Source of the DNA: an uncultured Rhodobacter sp.
GTDB lineage: Bacteria; Pseudomonadota; Alphaproteobacteria; Rhodobacterales; Rhodobacteraceae
Assembly (NCBI GenBank): GCA_937901435.1
Contig: CALGTJ010000206.1
Coordinates: forward strand, 1 to 42,398
Direction of reading: 5' to 3'
DNA length: 42,398 bases
Positions 1-7,596 of this stretch are shown piece by piece. A program made the position numbers and the translations under genes. Below the pieces are notes generated by a model. The model saw nothing but the letters and a program-made list of their open reading frames with translations. It had not been told where the DNA came from and searched no databases. Each line of letters begins with the position of its first letter. Position 1 is the first letter of the stretch.

Positions 1-323
1 TGCCCCAGCATAGGGGCCAGACCGCCCATCTGCCACATCAGCCATTCCACCATGCGCCAATATTCTGCGCCCTCGGTTTTGAACTGACCGTATTTGTCGG
101 CAAGATACATCATGATCGCGCCGGTCTCCATCAACTGCATCCCTGTCTCATGATCGACAATTGCGGGGATCCGATTGTTTGGCGCGATTTTCAGGAACTC
201 GGGATCGAACTGCTCTCCCTTGGAAATATCGACGGCGTGGGTGGTATATTCGACACCCAACTCTTCCAGCAAAATCGAAACTTTGCGGCCGTTCGGGGTG
301 GTCCATGTATAAAGATCAATCAT
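1..323 (-). CDS. Glutathione S-transferase, nu-class (YfcG/YghU-like), partial
   Basis: The gene starts at an ATG (321-323 on the minus strand) and leaves the window at its left edge, so only about 107 N-terminal residues are seen. The translation begins MIDLYTWTTPNGRK and continues with SILLEELG, a typical thioredoxin-fold GST N-terminal domain. The segment NNRIPAIVD carries the cis-proline that contacts glutathione. The visible end (GLAPMLGQ) matches the start of the helical domain in YfcG/YghU-like nu-class enzymes, which have disulfide-bond oxidoreductase activity. The product should be cytosolic. It is divergent from the operon beginning at 638 and shares that intergenic region, but whether it shares control is unknown. 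The C-terminal half cannot be judged. Confidence 0.85.
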   Translation of the reverse strand, partial: MIDLYTWTTPNGRKVSILLEELGVEYTTHAVDISKGEQFDPEFLKIAPNNRIPAIVDHETGMQLMETGAIMMYLADKYGQFKTEGAEYWRMVEWLMWQMGGLAPMLG

Positions 324-448
324 CGCTGTGGTCCTTGGGTTGATGCGGTTTCGTGGTGTGAATTGGTGAACAGTGATCGCGTCAGAGCTAATACGCGACG
401 CCTGTCACGTCCATAGGCAGAGCGATCTAATGCAAAAATCACTGCACT

Positions 449-464
449 CATTGGTCAACCAATG
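449..464. promoter_or_regulatory. FadR/GntR-type operator, site 1
   Basis: CATTGGTCAACCAATG has 7-base arms around a central CA. The GGT-ACC core is typical of operators for FadR-subfamily GntR regulators. Near-identical copies at 590, 14389, 18709 and 18832 all lie in promoter regions. This copy lies upstream of the possible promoter at 528-556. Confidence 0.75.
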
Positions 465-589
465 CACAAAAGATCCAAACCTGCTGTGACGCGCGCCGCA
501 AATGAAACCATTGTAGAAGGTTTGTTCTGTACAGAAACTTTGATCTGGCCTATAGAAACCGAGTCAGCTGATGTTGAACATGCCGCCAC

Positions 590-603
590 ATTGGTTGACC
601 ATT
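590..603. promoter_or_regulatory. FadR/GntR-type operator, site 2
   Basis: ATTGGTTGACCATT is the same motif in the opposite orientation (central TG), with one arm mismatch. It lies 34 bases before the chosen start at 638 and downstream of the possible promoter. It is 140 bases centre-to-centre from site 1, an arrangement that would suit repression by looping or roadblock. Confidence 0.7.
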
Positions 604-637
604 CAAAAGCCACACCATGCAGCATCCAAGAGGCCAC

Positions 638-1813
638 ATGACCAGAAAACACGCTGACTGGACGTCCGTCACGACCTCTCCGGATATGCCGTTGCCGGAC
701 GAAATGCGCGCATGGGTGCTGGGCGACCCTGAGGAACTGACACTGCAAAGCAAACCCCTGCCCGCACCGGGCCGCGCAGAGGCTTTGGTGCGCATAGACG
801 CGGTTGCGATCTGCGCGACGGATCTGGAAATCCTGACCTATGGCACCCCGGCTATGATCGAAGGCGGTGCGCCGTTCAACAAGGGCTTTACCCCCGGTCA
901 CGAGTATATGGGCACCATTGCGGCGCTTGGTCCCGGCGTGGATGAATTCAAGATCGGCGACCGGGTGACTGTTGAAATTCACGCAGGCTGCGGGCAGTGC
1001 AAACGCTGCCGGATGGGGATGTATACGTCCTGCCATAACTACGGGCTGAACTACGGCGACAAGAACAAGGGTCACCGCGCCAATGGCTTTACGACCAACG
1101 GTGGATTTGCCGAATATGCGGTGAACAACATCAACACGATGATCCGCGTGCCCGATGACATGAGCGATGAAGAGGCGACTTTGGTCGTCACGGCTGGCAC
1201 CTCGATGTATGGCCTGACCGAATTGGGCGGGCTTGTTGCGGGCGAAAGCGTCGTTGTGATCGGCCCCGGCCCCATCGGACTGCTTGCCGTGGCTGTTGCC
1301 AAGGCGCTGGGGGCCTCGCCCGTCATTCTGGTCGGTACGCGCGAGAACCGCAACGAGATCGGGCGCAAGCTGGGCGCGGATCATGTGATCGACGGGCGCA
1401 GCGAAGATGTGGTGGCGCGGGTCAAGGAACTGACCGGAAAGGGCGCGGATTACGTGGTGGATTGCGCGGGCAACGAGACCACTGTGAACCAATCGGTACA
1501 CATGACCAACCGGGGTGGCCGGATATGTCTGGCGGCCTTCCCGAAAAAGCCGGTGGATTTCGACCTTGGATATCTGGCCGTCAACAACATCTACCTCTAT
1601 GGCATCCGGGGCGAGGGCCGCTCTGCCACCCACCGCGCCATGGCCTTTATGGCGGAAAAGCGCTTTGACGCGCGGCTGGTCCACACGCATACTTTCCCGA
1701 TGGACGACCTGCCCACCGCGCTGCGTTACGCACGCGAGCGGATTGATGATGCGATCAAGGTTGTCGTCTCGATGCGGGACGGCGCTGTTGCCACGAAAAC
1801 TGCGGCTGAATAG
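638..1813 (+). CDS. Zinc-dependent alcohol/polyol dehydrogenase (MDR family)
   Basis: This is a 391-residue medium-chain dehydrogenase that oxidises an alcohol or polyol with NAD(P). Catalytic zinc ligands are visible as the Cys of AICATDLE and the His-Glu of GHEYMG. The structural zinc site is the Cys-x2-Cys-x2-Cys-x7-Cys cluster in GCGQCKRCRMGMYTSC. The Rossmann glycine motif is GPGPIG. I chose ATG 638 because AAGAGG sits 5 bases upstream. An ATG at 617 has no ribosome site, and an ATG at 686 (MPLPDEM) is also possible. It opens the long operon that ends at 8976 and lies behind operator sites 1 and 2. The neighbouring aldolase-like gene suggests a sugar, polyol or hydroxy-acid substrate, but the sequence does not tell which. 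Confidence 0.88.
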   Translation: MTRKHADWTSVTTSPDMPLPDEMRAWVLGDPEELTLQSKPLPAPGRAEALVRIDAVAICATDLEILTYGTPAMIEGGAPFNKGFTPGHEYMGTIAALGPGVDEFKIGDRVTVEIHAGCGQCKRCRMGMYTSCHNYGLNYGDKNKGHRANGFTTNGGFAEYAVNNINTMIRVPDDMSDEEATLVVTAGTSMYGLTELGGLVAGESVVVIGPGPIGLLAVAVAKALGASPVILVGTRENRNEIGRKLGADHVIDGRSEDVVARVKELTGKGADYVVDCAGNETTVNQSVHMTNRGGRICLAAFPKKPVDFDLGYLAVNNIYLYGIRGEGRSATHRAMAFMAEKRFDARLVHTHTFPMDDLPTALRYARERIDDAIKVVVSMRDGAVATKTAAE

Positions 1814-1831
1814 CCGCTGAAGGATCAGACC

Positions 1832-2740
1832 ATGACCAAAGCGAAACGCGGAATCTATGCGGCGGCTGTGTCCCCCTTCAACGAAGACGGGTCTTTGAAC
1901 ACTGCAAAACTGATCGCCTATTGCCAACACTTGATGCGCGATGGCGGCTGCGATGGCGTCGCGCCCACCGGCACCACCGGAGAGGGCACCTCTGTGCCCA
2001 TGCGCGACCGTCTTGCCCTGCCTGCCGCCTTTGCGCAGGCTGATATCGCACGCGACAGCGTGATCTTTGGCACCGGCGCCCCTTCTGCCGAGGATTGCGT
2101 AGCGCTGACCCGCGCGGCTGTCGATGCGGGCTACAAGAGTGTGCTGGTTCTGCCGCCTTATTATTACAAATCGCCGTCGGACGAGGGGCTGTATCGTTAC
2201 TATTCCAATCTGGTCGAGAAGATCGCAGACGATGGCCTGCGCATTTTCATGTATCATTTCCCGCAGATGTCCGCGGTGCCCCTGTCCACCGATCTGGTGC
2301 TGCGCCTGCGCGCCGCATTCGGGCCGATCATCGCAGGCGTCAAGGATAGCAGCGGCGATTTCGAGCAATCCCGCGCCTTTATCGAGGCGACGGGCGGCGT
2401 GGCCAAGGATTTCGACGTCTACCCCTCATCCGAGGCGATGTTGTGGGATGGCCTGTCAATTGGATCGGCGGGGATCATTTCAGGGTCCACCAACGCATTC
2501 GCCAATGGGGTGCAGGCCGCATGGAAAGCCCCCGAGGGGCCAGAACGCGACGCTGCCATGGAAAAGGTCAAGGCCGCCCGCGCCATGGCAGCCAAATATC
2601 CACTGATGGCCGCGATGAAACAGATCGAGGCATGGCGCACCAATGACGACAGCTGGACCCGCATGACGCCACCGCTTGTGGAATTGTCAGAGGACCAGAA
2701 GACCAGCCTGCGCGCTGATCTGGACGCATTGGCCGCATAG
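1832..2740 (+). CDS. Dihydrodipicolinate synthase/N-acetylneuraminate lyase family aldolase
   Basis: This 302-residue TIM-barrel protein belongs to the class I pyruvate-type aldolase family (DapA/NanA/KDG aldolase). The substrate-carboxylate motif GTTGE is at residues 47-51, the catalytic Tyr is about 141 (MYHFP), and the Schiff-base Lys is about 171 (AGVKDSSG). It follows the dehydrogenase by 18 bases in the same operon. A true lysine-pathway DapA is less likely, because the context is catabolic and sits next to carboxylate transporters. A role in cleaving or dehydrating a 2-keto-3-deoxy sugar acid or a similar 2-oxo acid fits better. The exact reaction is inferred only from family and context. 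Confidence 0.87.
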   Translation: MTKAKRGIYAAAVSPFNEDGSLNTAKLIAYCQHLMRDGGCDGVAPTGTTGEGTSVPMRDRLALPAAFAQADIARDSVIFGTGAPSAEDCVALTRAAVDAGYKSVLVLPPYYYKSPSDEGLYRYYSNLVEKIADDGLRIFMYHFPQMSAVPLSTDLVLRLRAAFGPIIAGVKDSSGDFEQSRAFIEATGGVAKDFDVYPSSEAMLWDGLSIGSAGIISGSTNAFANGVQAAWKAPEGPERDAAMEKVKAARAMAAKYPLMAAMKQIEAWRTNDDSWTRMTPPLVELSEDQKTSLRADLDALAA

Positions 2741-2770
2741 ACCGCCATTAGGCAAAACGGGAGAGTTCTA

Positions 2771-3235
2771 ATGCCAGACGACATGAAACCCACCTCGCAT
2801 CACATCGAAACCGCGACTGACCCCGCCGCTTTTGCCCATTGGCCAGACGGCATGTACGAGGAAATGCTGGCCAACCAGCAAAACGGCTGTGTCGGCTCGG
2901 TGCTGGTGTCAGAAACGGAAAAGCTGCGCGTCTGGCATCTGCATATCCCGCCTGGCAAACGCTGCGCCTTTCACTGCCACGTGAACCCCTATTTCTGGTC
3001 TGCGCATCATGCGGGCATGGCGCGGGGGTACTTCTCTAGTGGCGAGATCCGCGACACGCCACACTATGTGGGTGAGACCAAGCATTTCTACTATGGTGAC
3101 GGCGAATATATGGTGCATTCGGTCGAAAACATCGGGGATACACCGCTGGCCTTTACCACGGTCGAATTCCTTGACGGGCCGAACCCGGCCTGGCCCGTGC
3201 CAGAGGGCGTGCGGTTGGAAAAACCCGCAACGTGA
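2771..3235 (+). CDS. Cupin-like small protein
   Basis: This 154-residue protein has a likely beta-barrel core. Histidines in HCHVNPYFWSAHH, an intervening FSSGE segment and a second half with YMVHSVENIGDTPLAF resemble the two cupin metal-binding motifs: the His-x-His cluster and a later His before an asparagine-rich turn. It has no signal peptide. A good ribosome site (GGGAGAG) lies about 5 bases before the ATG. It sits between the aldolase gene and the TRAP genes, so a role as isomerase, epimerase or dioxygenase-like accessory enzyme is possible. I do not recognise a specific characterised family. Confidence 0.65.
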   Translation: MPDDMKPTSHHIETATDPAAFAHWPDGMYEEMLANQQNGCVGSVLVSETEKLRVWHLHIPPGKRCAFHCHVNPYFWSAHHAGMARGYFSSGEIRDTPHYVGETKHFYYGDGEYMVHSVENIGDTPLAFTTVEFLDGPNPAWPVPEGVRLEKPAT

Positions 3236-3306
3236 GACCTTTCGACAACCGGCTCGCCCATGAGGCCGGACCTATCAAAACCAGAATGATCCCAGGGAGG
3301 ACACTT

Positions 3307-4368
3307 ATGACTAAACTGTTCAAGCGTCTGGCGGCAGCCACGGCGATTTCTGCCTCTGCCACAGCGGCAATGGCGGACGATATCACATTGCGCATCGGAT
3401 CGGGTCACCCACCGGGCGTGGTCTATGCCGGTCTGATGATCGACTATTTTCAGGCAGAGCTTAAAAAGCGCGTCGAAGAGCGCACCGATCACACCATCAA
3501 CTTTGTCGAGGGGTATTCCGGGTCCATCGTCAAGGTCACCGAGGTGCTTGAGGGCGTGCAGGACGGCATTCTGGATATCGGCGGATTCTGTTTCTGCTTT
3601 GAACCATCCAACCTGCCGCTGCATGCGTTTCAGGTGATGCTGCCGTTCGGGTCGATGGATCCAGAGGTCTCTTTGGCCTCGGCCCAAGAGGTCTATAAGG
3701 CCGTGCCGTATCTGACCGATGTGTTCGAGGACAAGTTCAACCAAAAACTTTTGTCGCGCATCGCGGACGGCGGTTACAACCTTGGGACTTCGTTAGAGTG
3801 GGACGATCTGGCTGACCTTCAGGGCCAGAAAATCGCCGGGGCTGGTCTGAACCTCAACTGGCTGGATTACGCGGGTGTTTCGCCTGTGCAATCCTCGCTG
3901 GCCACCGCTTATACAGAGATGAAAACCAACGTTTATGAGGGCTGGATCATGTTCCCCTCGGCCTGGGTGAACCTCAAGCTGTACGAACCGGGCCCGTTCT
4001 ATACGCTGATCGGCTTTGGCTCTATGACATGGCATGGCATGACGATGAACCTCGACACGTTCAACGAATTGCCCGAAGACGTGAAACCGATCCTGCTAGA
4101 GGTCGCCGCTGATTTCGAACAGCAGACCGGATCTGTGAACGCCTCTGAATATGACCGTCTGGTCGAAGAACTGCGCAATACCATCACCGTGAACGAGATC
4201 GACCCTGCCGTACGCAAGGCTTGGGCGGAATCGCTGGCAGAGTGGCCACAGAAAGTGGCGGCCGAGCTGGACGCGCAGGGTCTGCCTGCCACCGAAGTGC
4301 TGAACCTCGCGCTGGAGCGGGCAGAGGCCAACGGCTATGAGTGGCCTGTGCGCTACGAGATCAAGTAA
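3307..4368 (+). CDS. TRAP transporter substrate-binding protein (DctP family)
   Basis: This is a 353-residue periplasmic receptor of a TRAP transporter. The N-terminus has a lysine-arginine start, a hydrophobic alanine-rich stretch and an AMA cleavage site near residue 22, which is a classical Sec signal peptide. The mature part begins DDITLRIGSGHPPG, typical of DctP-type receptors for carboxylates. The start at 3307 is set by GGGAGG about 6 bases upstream; the reading frame is open further upstream, but that would bury the signal peptide. It is followed by the two membrane genes after a strong hairpin (4376-4398). The ligand is not identifiable but is probably an organic or sugar acid. Confidence 0.92.
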   Translation: MTKLFKRLAAATAISASATAAMADDITLRIGSGHPPGVVYAGLMIDYFQAELKKRVEERTDHTINFVEGYSGSIVKVTEVLEGVQDGILDIGGFCFCFEPSNLPLHAFQVMLPFGSMDPEVSLASAQEVYKAVPYLTDVFEDKFNQKLLSRIADGGYNLGTSLEWDDLADLQGQKIAGAGLNLNWLDYAGVSPVQSSLATAYTEMKTNVYEGWIMFPSAWVNLKLYEPGPFYTLIGFGSMTWHGMTMNLDTFNELPEDVKPILLEVAADFEQQTGSVNASEYDRLVEELRNTITVNEIDPAVRKAWAESLAEWPQKVAAELDAQGLPATEVLNLALERAEANGYEWPVRYEIK

Positions 4369-4375
4369 GCCTATC

Positions 4376-4398
4376 GGGTGCGCCGCACTGGCGCACCC
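4376..4398 (+). other. Intercistronic hairpin after the TRAP receptor gene
   Basis: GGGTGCGCC (4376-4384) and GGCGCACCC (4390-4398) form a perfect 9-base stem with a 5-base loop, 7 bases after the receptor stop. The following bases are pyrimidine-rich but not a pure T run. Such hairpins between a receptor gene and its membrane genes often stabilise or partly terminate the mRNA so that the receptor is made in excess. Function here is inferred. Confidence 0.75.
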
Positions 4399-4425
4399 AT
4401 TTCCTTTCCCTCATTTGCAAACGGA

Positions 4426-4932
4426 ATGCCCATGCTGCTTGTTCGCATGACGGATCGCCTGACCAAATTCCTGATGATCTTCGGGGCGGTCTGGGCCTTT
4501 GTTCTTTGCTTCTTTATCCTCGCGGATATCATCTTTCGCGCGCTGAATATCCCGATCTCGGGCACCAAAGAGATCGTGGCCAATTCGGTCGTGATCATCG
4601 TGTTCATGCAGGTGGGGTACGCGGTGCGCAGCGGGTCCATGCTGCGGGCGGATTTTCTGGTGGTGATGATGCCGCAGATCGTCCAGAGGTTCCTTCTGAT
4701 CCTCGCGCTGCTTGCCGGGGCGGCGTTTTTTCTGTTTCTGCTGAAGGCCGGGATAAAACCCGCGCTGCGCTCTTTTGCAAATGGCGAATTCGATGGCGAG
4801 GGTGCGTTGCGCGTGCCGGTCTGGCCGGCGCGCTTTGCCATTTTGCTGGGCGGTGGTCTGGCGGGTGTAAATTACGTCCTGCTGTCACTTGTCGAAATCT
4901 TTGGCCTGCGGGTCGAACGGATGGATCTATGA
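4426..4932 (+). CDS. TRAP transporter small permease (DctQ family)
   Basis: This 168-residue protein has four hydrophobic segments: MIFGAVWAFVLCFFILADI, IVANSVVIIVFMQVGYAV, a stretch around RFLLILALLAGAAFFLFLL, and a last one near FAILLGGGLAGVNYVLL. This is the expected topology of the small TRAP subunit. I take ATG 4426 as start (MPMLLVRMTDRL); ATG 4447 is also possible. A GTG at 4378 extends the frame but lies inside the hairpin and would add a proline-rich head. It lies between receptor and large permease, as in most TRAP operons. It should form a complex with the large subunit in the inner membrane. Confidence 0.88.
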   Translation: MPMLLVRMTDRLTKFLMIFGAVWAFVLCFFILADIIFRALNIPISGTKEIVANSVVIIVFMQVGYAVRSGSMLRADFLVVMMPQIVQRFLLILALLAGAAFFLFLLKAGIKPALRSFANGEFDGEGALRVPVWPARFAILLGGGLAGVNYVLLSLVEIFGLRVERMDL

Positions 4933-4947
4933 GGATCGACGCCCAAT

Positions 4948-6288
4948 ATGTTTGATGTTTCAACCGCTTCGCTGATCATTGTCCTGCTGCTTGGGCTTGT
5001 CCTGCTGGGCTTTCACGTCGCTATCGCGCTGGGGATCACCAGCGCCATCGGCATCTATCTTGTCACCGGCAAGCTGCGGATTGTAGAGGCGACGCTGGCC
5101 TCTACCTCTGCCGAGGCGCTGCGCGATTTCACCTTTGCCGTGATCCCGCTGTTCATGCTGATGGGAGAGTTCATAGGTCGATCCGGCGCGATCACCGATA
5201 TCTATGTGGCGATCAACAAGGGCCTGAAACGCATTCCCGCCCGCCTCGCCATCGCAACGGTGCTGGGCAATACGGTGTTTTCGTTCGTCACAGGTGTCTC
5301 TATCGCTTCGGCGGCCGCCTTTTCGCGCATCGCCTATCCCGAGATGCGCGCGCACCGCTATAACCGCGGCTTTGCGCTTGGTGCGATTGCCGGGTCCAGT
5401 TGTCTGGGGATGCTGATCCCGCCGTCGGTTCTGATGATCGTCTGGGGCATCCTGACAGAGCAATCCATCGGCAAGCTGTTCCTTGCAGGCGTTCTGCCCG
5501 GTGTTTTGCTGGCGACGCTGTTCATCGTTTACATTATCGGGATGGCGATCTTTCGCCCCGATATCGTTGGCGAGGGCCCCAACGCGGTAGAGATTGATCC
5601 AGAGTTGGACACCACCAAGGCGGATCTGCCGCCGATCAAGCTGTTCACCTCTATGCTGGGCGTTTTTGGCATCATCGCCGCCGTTCTCGGCGGGATCTGG
5701 TTTGGCATCTTTACCCCGACCGAAGGCGCGGGCGCCGGTGCGGCTCTTGCCCTGATGCTGGCGTTCCTCAAGGGGATGAACTGGCGCGGGTTTATCGATG
5801 CGATCTATTCGGTGGGCAAGACCGCCGCCCCGATCCTGATCCTGCTGCTGGCGGCTGCCTTGTATTCGCGCACGCTTGCCATGACGGGTGTCACCTCTGC
5901 GATCCGCAACTTTTTCGTCGACTCCGGCCTTGATCCCTACATGGTGCTGGCGATCATCATCGGGGTCTGGTTCATCCTCGGGATGATCATCGACTCTATC
6001 TCTATCATGCTGCTGACCGTGCCGATTGTCGAACCTGTCGCGATGGCCTTTGGCTTTGACCAGTTGAGCTTTGCCATCGTCGGGATCATCGCGATCGAGG
6101 CTGGATTGCTGACGCCGCCCTTTGGCCTGCTGGTCTATACGGTCAAGGCCGCGATCAATGATGACGAGGTCGGGGTGCAAAGCATCTTTCTGGCCTCGAT
6201 CCCCTATTGGGGCATCATGCTGGTCACCGTGCTGATGATCATCGCTTTCCCGCAGATCGCCAACATACTGCCAAACGCCCTAATGTGA
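4948..6288 (+). CDS. TRAP transporter large permease (DctM family)
   Basis: This 446-residue inner-membrane protein has about a dozen hydrophobic segments and is the sodium-coupled transport subunit of the TRAP system. Family landmarks include FVTGVSIASAAAFSRIAYPEM near residues 115-135, the conserved GSSCLGMLIPPS stretch, and GLLTPPFGLLVY near the C-terminus. The length matches the family (about 425-450). It begins 15 bases after the small permease stop. Together with the two preceding genes it makes a complete transporter, probably importing the carboxylate handled by the dehydrogenase and aldolase encoded upstream. Confidence 0.93.
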   Translation: MFDVSTASLIIVLLLGLVLLGFHVAIALGITSAIGIYLVTGKLRIVEATLASTSAEALRDFTFAVIPLFMLMGEFIGRSGAITDIYVAINKGLKRIPARLAIATVLGNTVFSFVTGVSIASAAAFSRIAYPEMRAHRYNRGFALGAIAGSSCLGMLIPPSVLMIVWGILTEQSIGKLFLAGVLPGVLLATLFIVYIIGMAIFRPDIVGEGPNAVEIDPELDTTKADLPPIKLFTSMLGVFGIIAAVLGGIWFGIFTPTEGAGAGAALALMLAFLKGMNWRGFIDAIYSVGKTAAPILILLLAAALYSRTLAMTGVTSAIRNFFVDSGLDPYMVLAIIIGVWFILGMIIDSISIMLLTVPIVEPVAMAFGFDQLSFAIVGIIAIEAGLLTPPFGLLVYTVKAAINDDEVGVQSIFLASIPYWGIMLVTVLMIIAFPQIANILPNALM

Positions 6289-6297
6289 GGAACGACC

Positions 6298-6603
6298 ATG
6301 CCTGCCTACTGGCTTGCCCGCGCTTTGATCAACGAACCTGTCGCCTATAAACGATACACCGACCAAGTGCCTGCCATCATCGCCAAATACGGCGGCAAGG
6401 TGCTGGCGCGCGGGGGGCGGTTCCAGATCATGGAAGGGCCCGAAAAATTCGCGCGCTTCGTTGTGATCGAGTTTCCGAGTTTCGAAGAGGGCGTTGCCTG
6501 TTTCCAATCGCCAGAATACGATGAGGCCGCACGCCACCGCCGAGAGAACGGCGTGGGCGAGGTCGAGACCGTGATTTTGGACGCTGGTGAATTCACCAAG
6601 TAA
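6298..6603 (+). CDS. DUF1330 domain protein
   Basis: This 101-residue protein fits the DUF1330 family (dimeric ferredoxin-like fold). It begins MPAYWLARALINEPVAYKRY. It has the internal GGRFQIMEG and VVIEFPSFEEGVACFQSPEY segments that correspond to the family core, where FPS is followed by a short helix and a Y/S-containing loop. GAGGA lies 7 bases before the ATG. It starts 9 bases after the TRAP permease. Function of the family is unknown; small enzymes or substrate-binding accessory proteins of degradation operons often carry it. Confidence 0.85.
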   Translation: MPAYWLARALINEPVAYKRYTDQVPAIIAKYGGKVLARGGRFQIMEGPEKFARFVVIEFPSFEEGVACFQSPEYDEAARHRRENGVGEVETVILDAGEFTK

Positions 6604-6621
6604 CGAAGACAGGATACCAAG

Positions 6622-7596
6622 ATGAAAGCCACGCGCGTCGTTTTGCACTCTCAGGGTGCACCCGAAGTCATGGAACTGGAAACCATTGACCTTGCGCCCC
6701 CCGCCGCCGGAGAGGTGCAGATTGAACAGACCACCATCGGTCTGAACTATATGGACATTTACCAACGCTCTGGGGCGTATAAGCTGGCGCTGCCCAGCCC
6801 CTTGGGACTAGAGGCCGCCGGGCGCGTAATTGCCGTGGGCGAGGGTGTCACTGGGTTTAGCGTGGGCGACCGGGTCGCCTATGGGCCGATCCTTGGGGCC
6901 TATGCCAGCCATCGCAACGCCCCCGCCGCGCGGGTGGTGCATATCCCCGAGGGTGTCACCGATGAGGTCGCCGCAGCCGTCCTGATGAAGGGCAACACGG
7001 TCGAATACCTGCTGAACCGCTGTTACAAGGTCCAACCGGGTGAGGACGTGCTGTTCTGGGCCGCCTCTGGTGGTGTCGGCCAACTGGCCGGGCAATGGGG
7101 CGCGCATCTGGGCGCGCGGATGATCGGTGTGACGGCAGGGCGCGAAAACTGCGAGGCGATCCTGAAGCTTGGCTACGCCGAGGCCATCGACCGCACCACC
7201 GAGGACGTCGCCGCACGTGTCAAAGAGCTGACCGGGGGCAAAGGTGTGCCTGTGTCCTATGACAGCGTCGGGGCCGCCAGTTTCGAGGCGTCCATGAACA
7301 GCCTGAAACGCTATGGCATGTTCGTCAGCTATGGCGCCACCACGGGCGAGGCCCCCGCCGTCGCGCCCAGTCGGTTGCAACATGGTGGATCGCTGTATTT
7401 CACCCGCCCTACGCTGGCTGATTACATCGCAGAGCGCGCCGATCTTGAAAACTCCGCCGCCGAGATCTTTCGCCTGATCGCAGAGGGAGTTCTCAGCGTA
7501 CACATCAACCAAACCTATCCTCTGGCCGATATTGCCAAGGCCCATCACGATCTGGCAGATGCCAAGACGACGGGCTCTACCATCCTGATCCCGTAA
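6622..7596 (+). CDS. NADPH:quinone oxidoreductase-type dehydrogenase (MDR family)
   Basis: This 324-residue zeta-crystallin/Qor-type protein belongs to the zinc-free branch of the medium-chain dehydrogenases. It lacks the Cys cluster and the GHE motif present in the protein encoded at 638. The nucleotide-binding motif AASGGVGQLAGQWG (residues about 150-163) is the AAxGGVG signature of quinone reductases. The N-terminal part has GLNYMDIYQRSGAY, also family-typical. It lies in the same operon, 18 bases after DUF1330 and directly adjacent to the next gene. It should reduce quinones or enones with NADPH in the cytosol. Its part in the pathway is unknown. Confidence 0.9.
   Translation: MKATRVVLHSQGAPEVMELETIDLAPPAAGEVQIEQTTIGLNYMDIYQRSGAYKLALPSPLGLEAAGRVIAVGEGVTGFSVGDRVAYGPILGAYASHRNAPAARVVHIPEGVTDEVAAAVLMKGNTVEYLLNRCYKVQPGEDVLFWAASGGVGQLAGQWGAHLGARMIGVTAGRENCEAILKLGYAEAIDRTTEDVAARVKELTGGKGVPVSYDSVGAASFEASMNSLKRYGMFVSYGATTGEAPAVAPSRLQHGGSLYFTRPTLADYIAERADLENSAAEIFRLIAEGVLSVHINQTYPLADIAKAHHDLADAKTTGSTILIP

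Larger units (their letters stand above)
324..637. promoter_or_regulatory. Divergent control region between GST and the dehydrogenase/TRAP operon
   Basis: This 314-base gap has no convincing gene. It holds two copies of the TTGGT-NN-ACCA palindrome (449-464 and 590-603). Between them are a 12-base perfect palindrome, TTCTGTACAGAA (525-536), and a possible sigma-70 promoter: TGTACA at 528-533, a 17-base spacer, and TATAGA at 551-556, directed toward the plus-strand operon. The promoter call is weak because the -35 box matches only 4 of 6 bases. Confidence 0.5.

Noticed and set aside
455..2368. A 637-codon open frame on the minus strand
   Set aside because: It lies antisense to the well-supported alcohol dehydrogenase and aldolase genes, is rich in His, Arg and Gln in the way of GC-rich shadow frames, and shows no recognisable motif.
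1832..2740. Lysine-biosynthesis dapA
   Set aside because: The DHDPS fold is clear, but the gene sits in a catabolic transport operon behind a GntR-type operator, unlike dapA; dapD at 37191 is far away and unrelated in context.
4378..4425. Upstream GTG start for the TRAP small permease
   Set aside because: The codon lies within the stem of the 4376-4398 hairpin and adds a non-conserved proline-rich head; ATG 4426 gives a normal length.
4960..6180. A 406-codon open frame on the minus strand opposite the TRAP large permease
   Set aside because: The extreme Asp, Arg, Gln and His content is the expected antisense of a membrane protein gene; no ribosome site or family motif.
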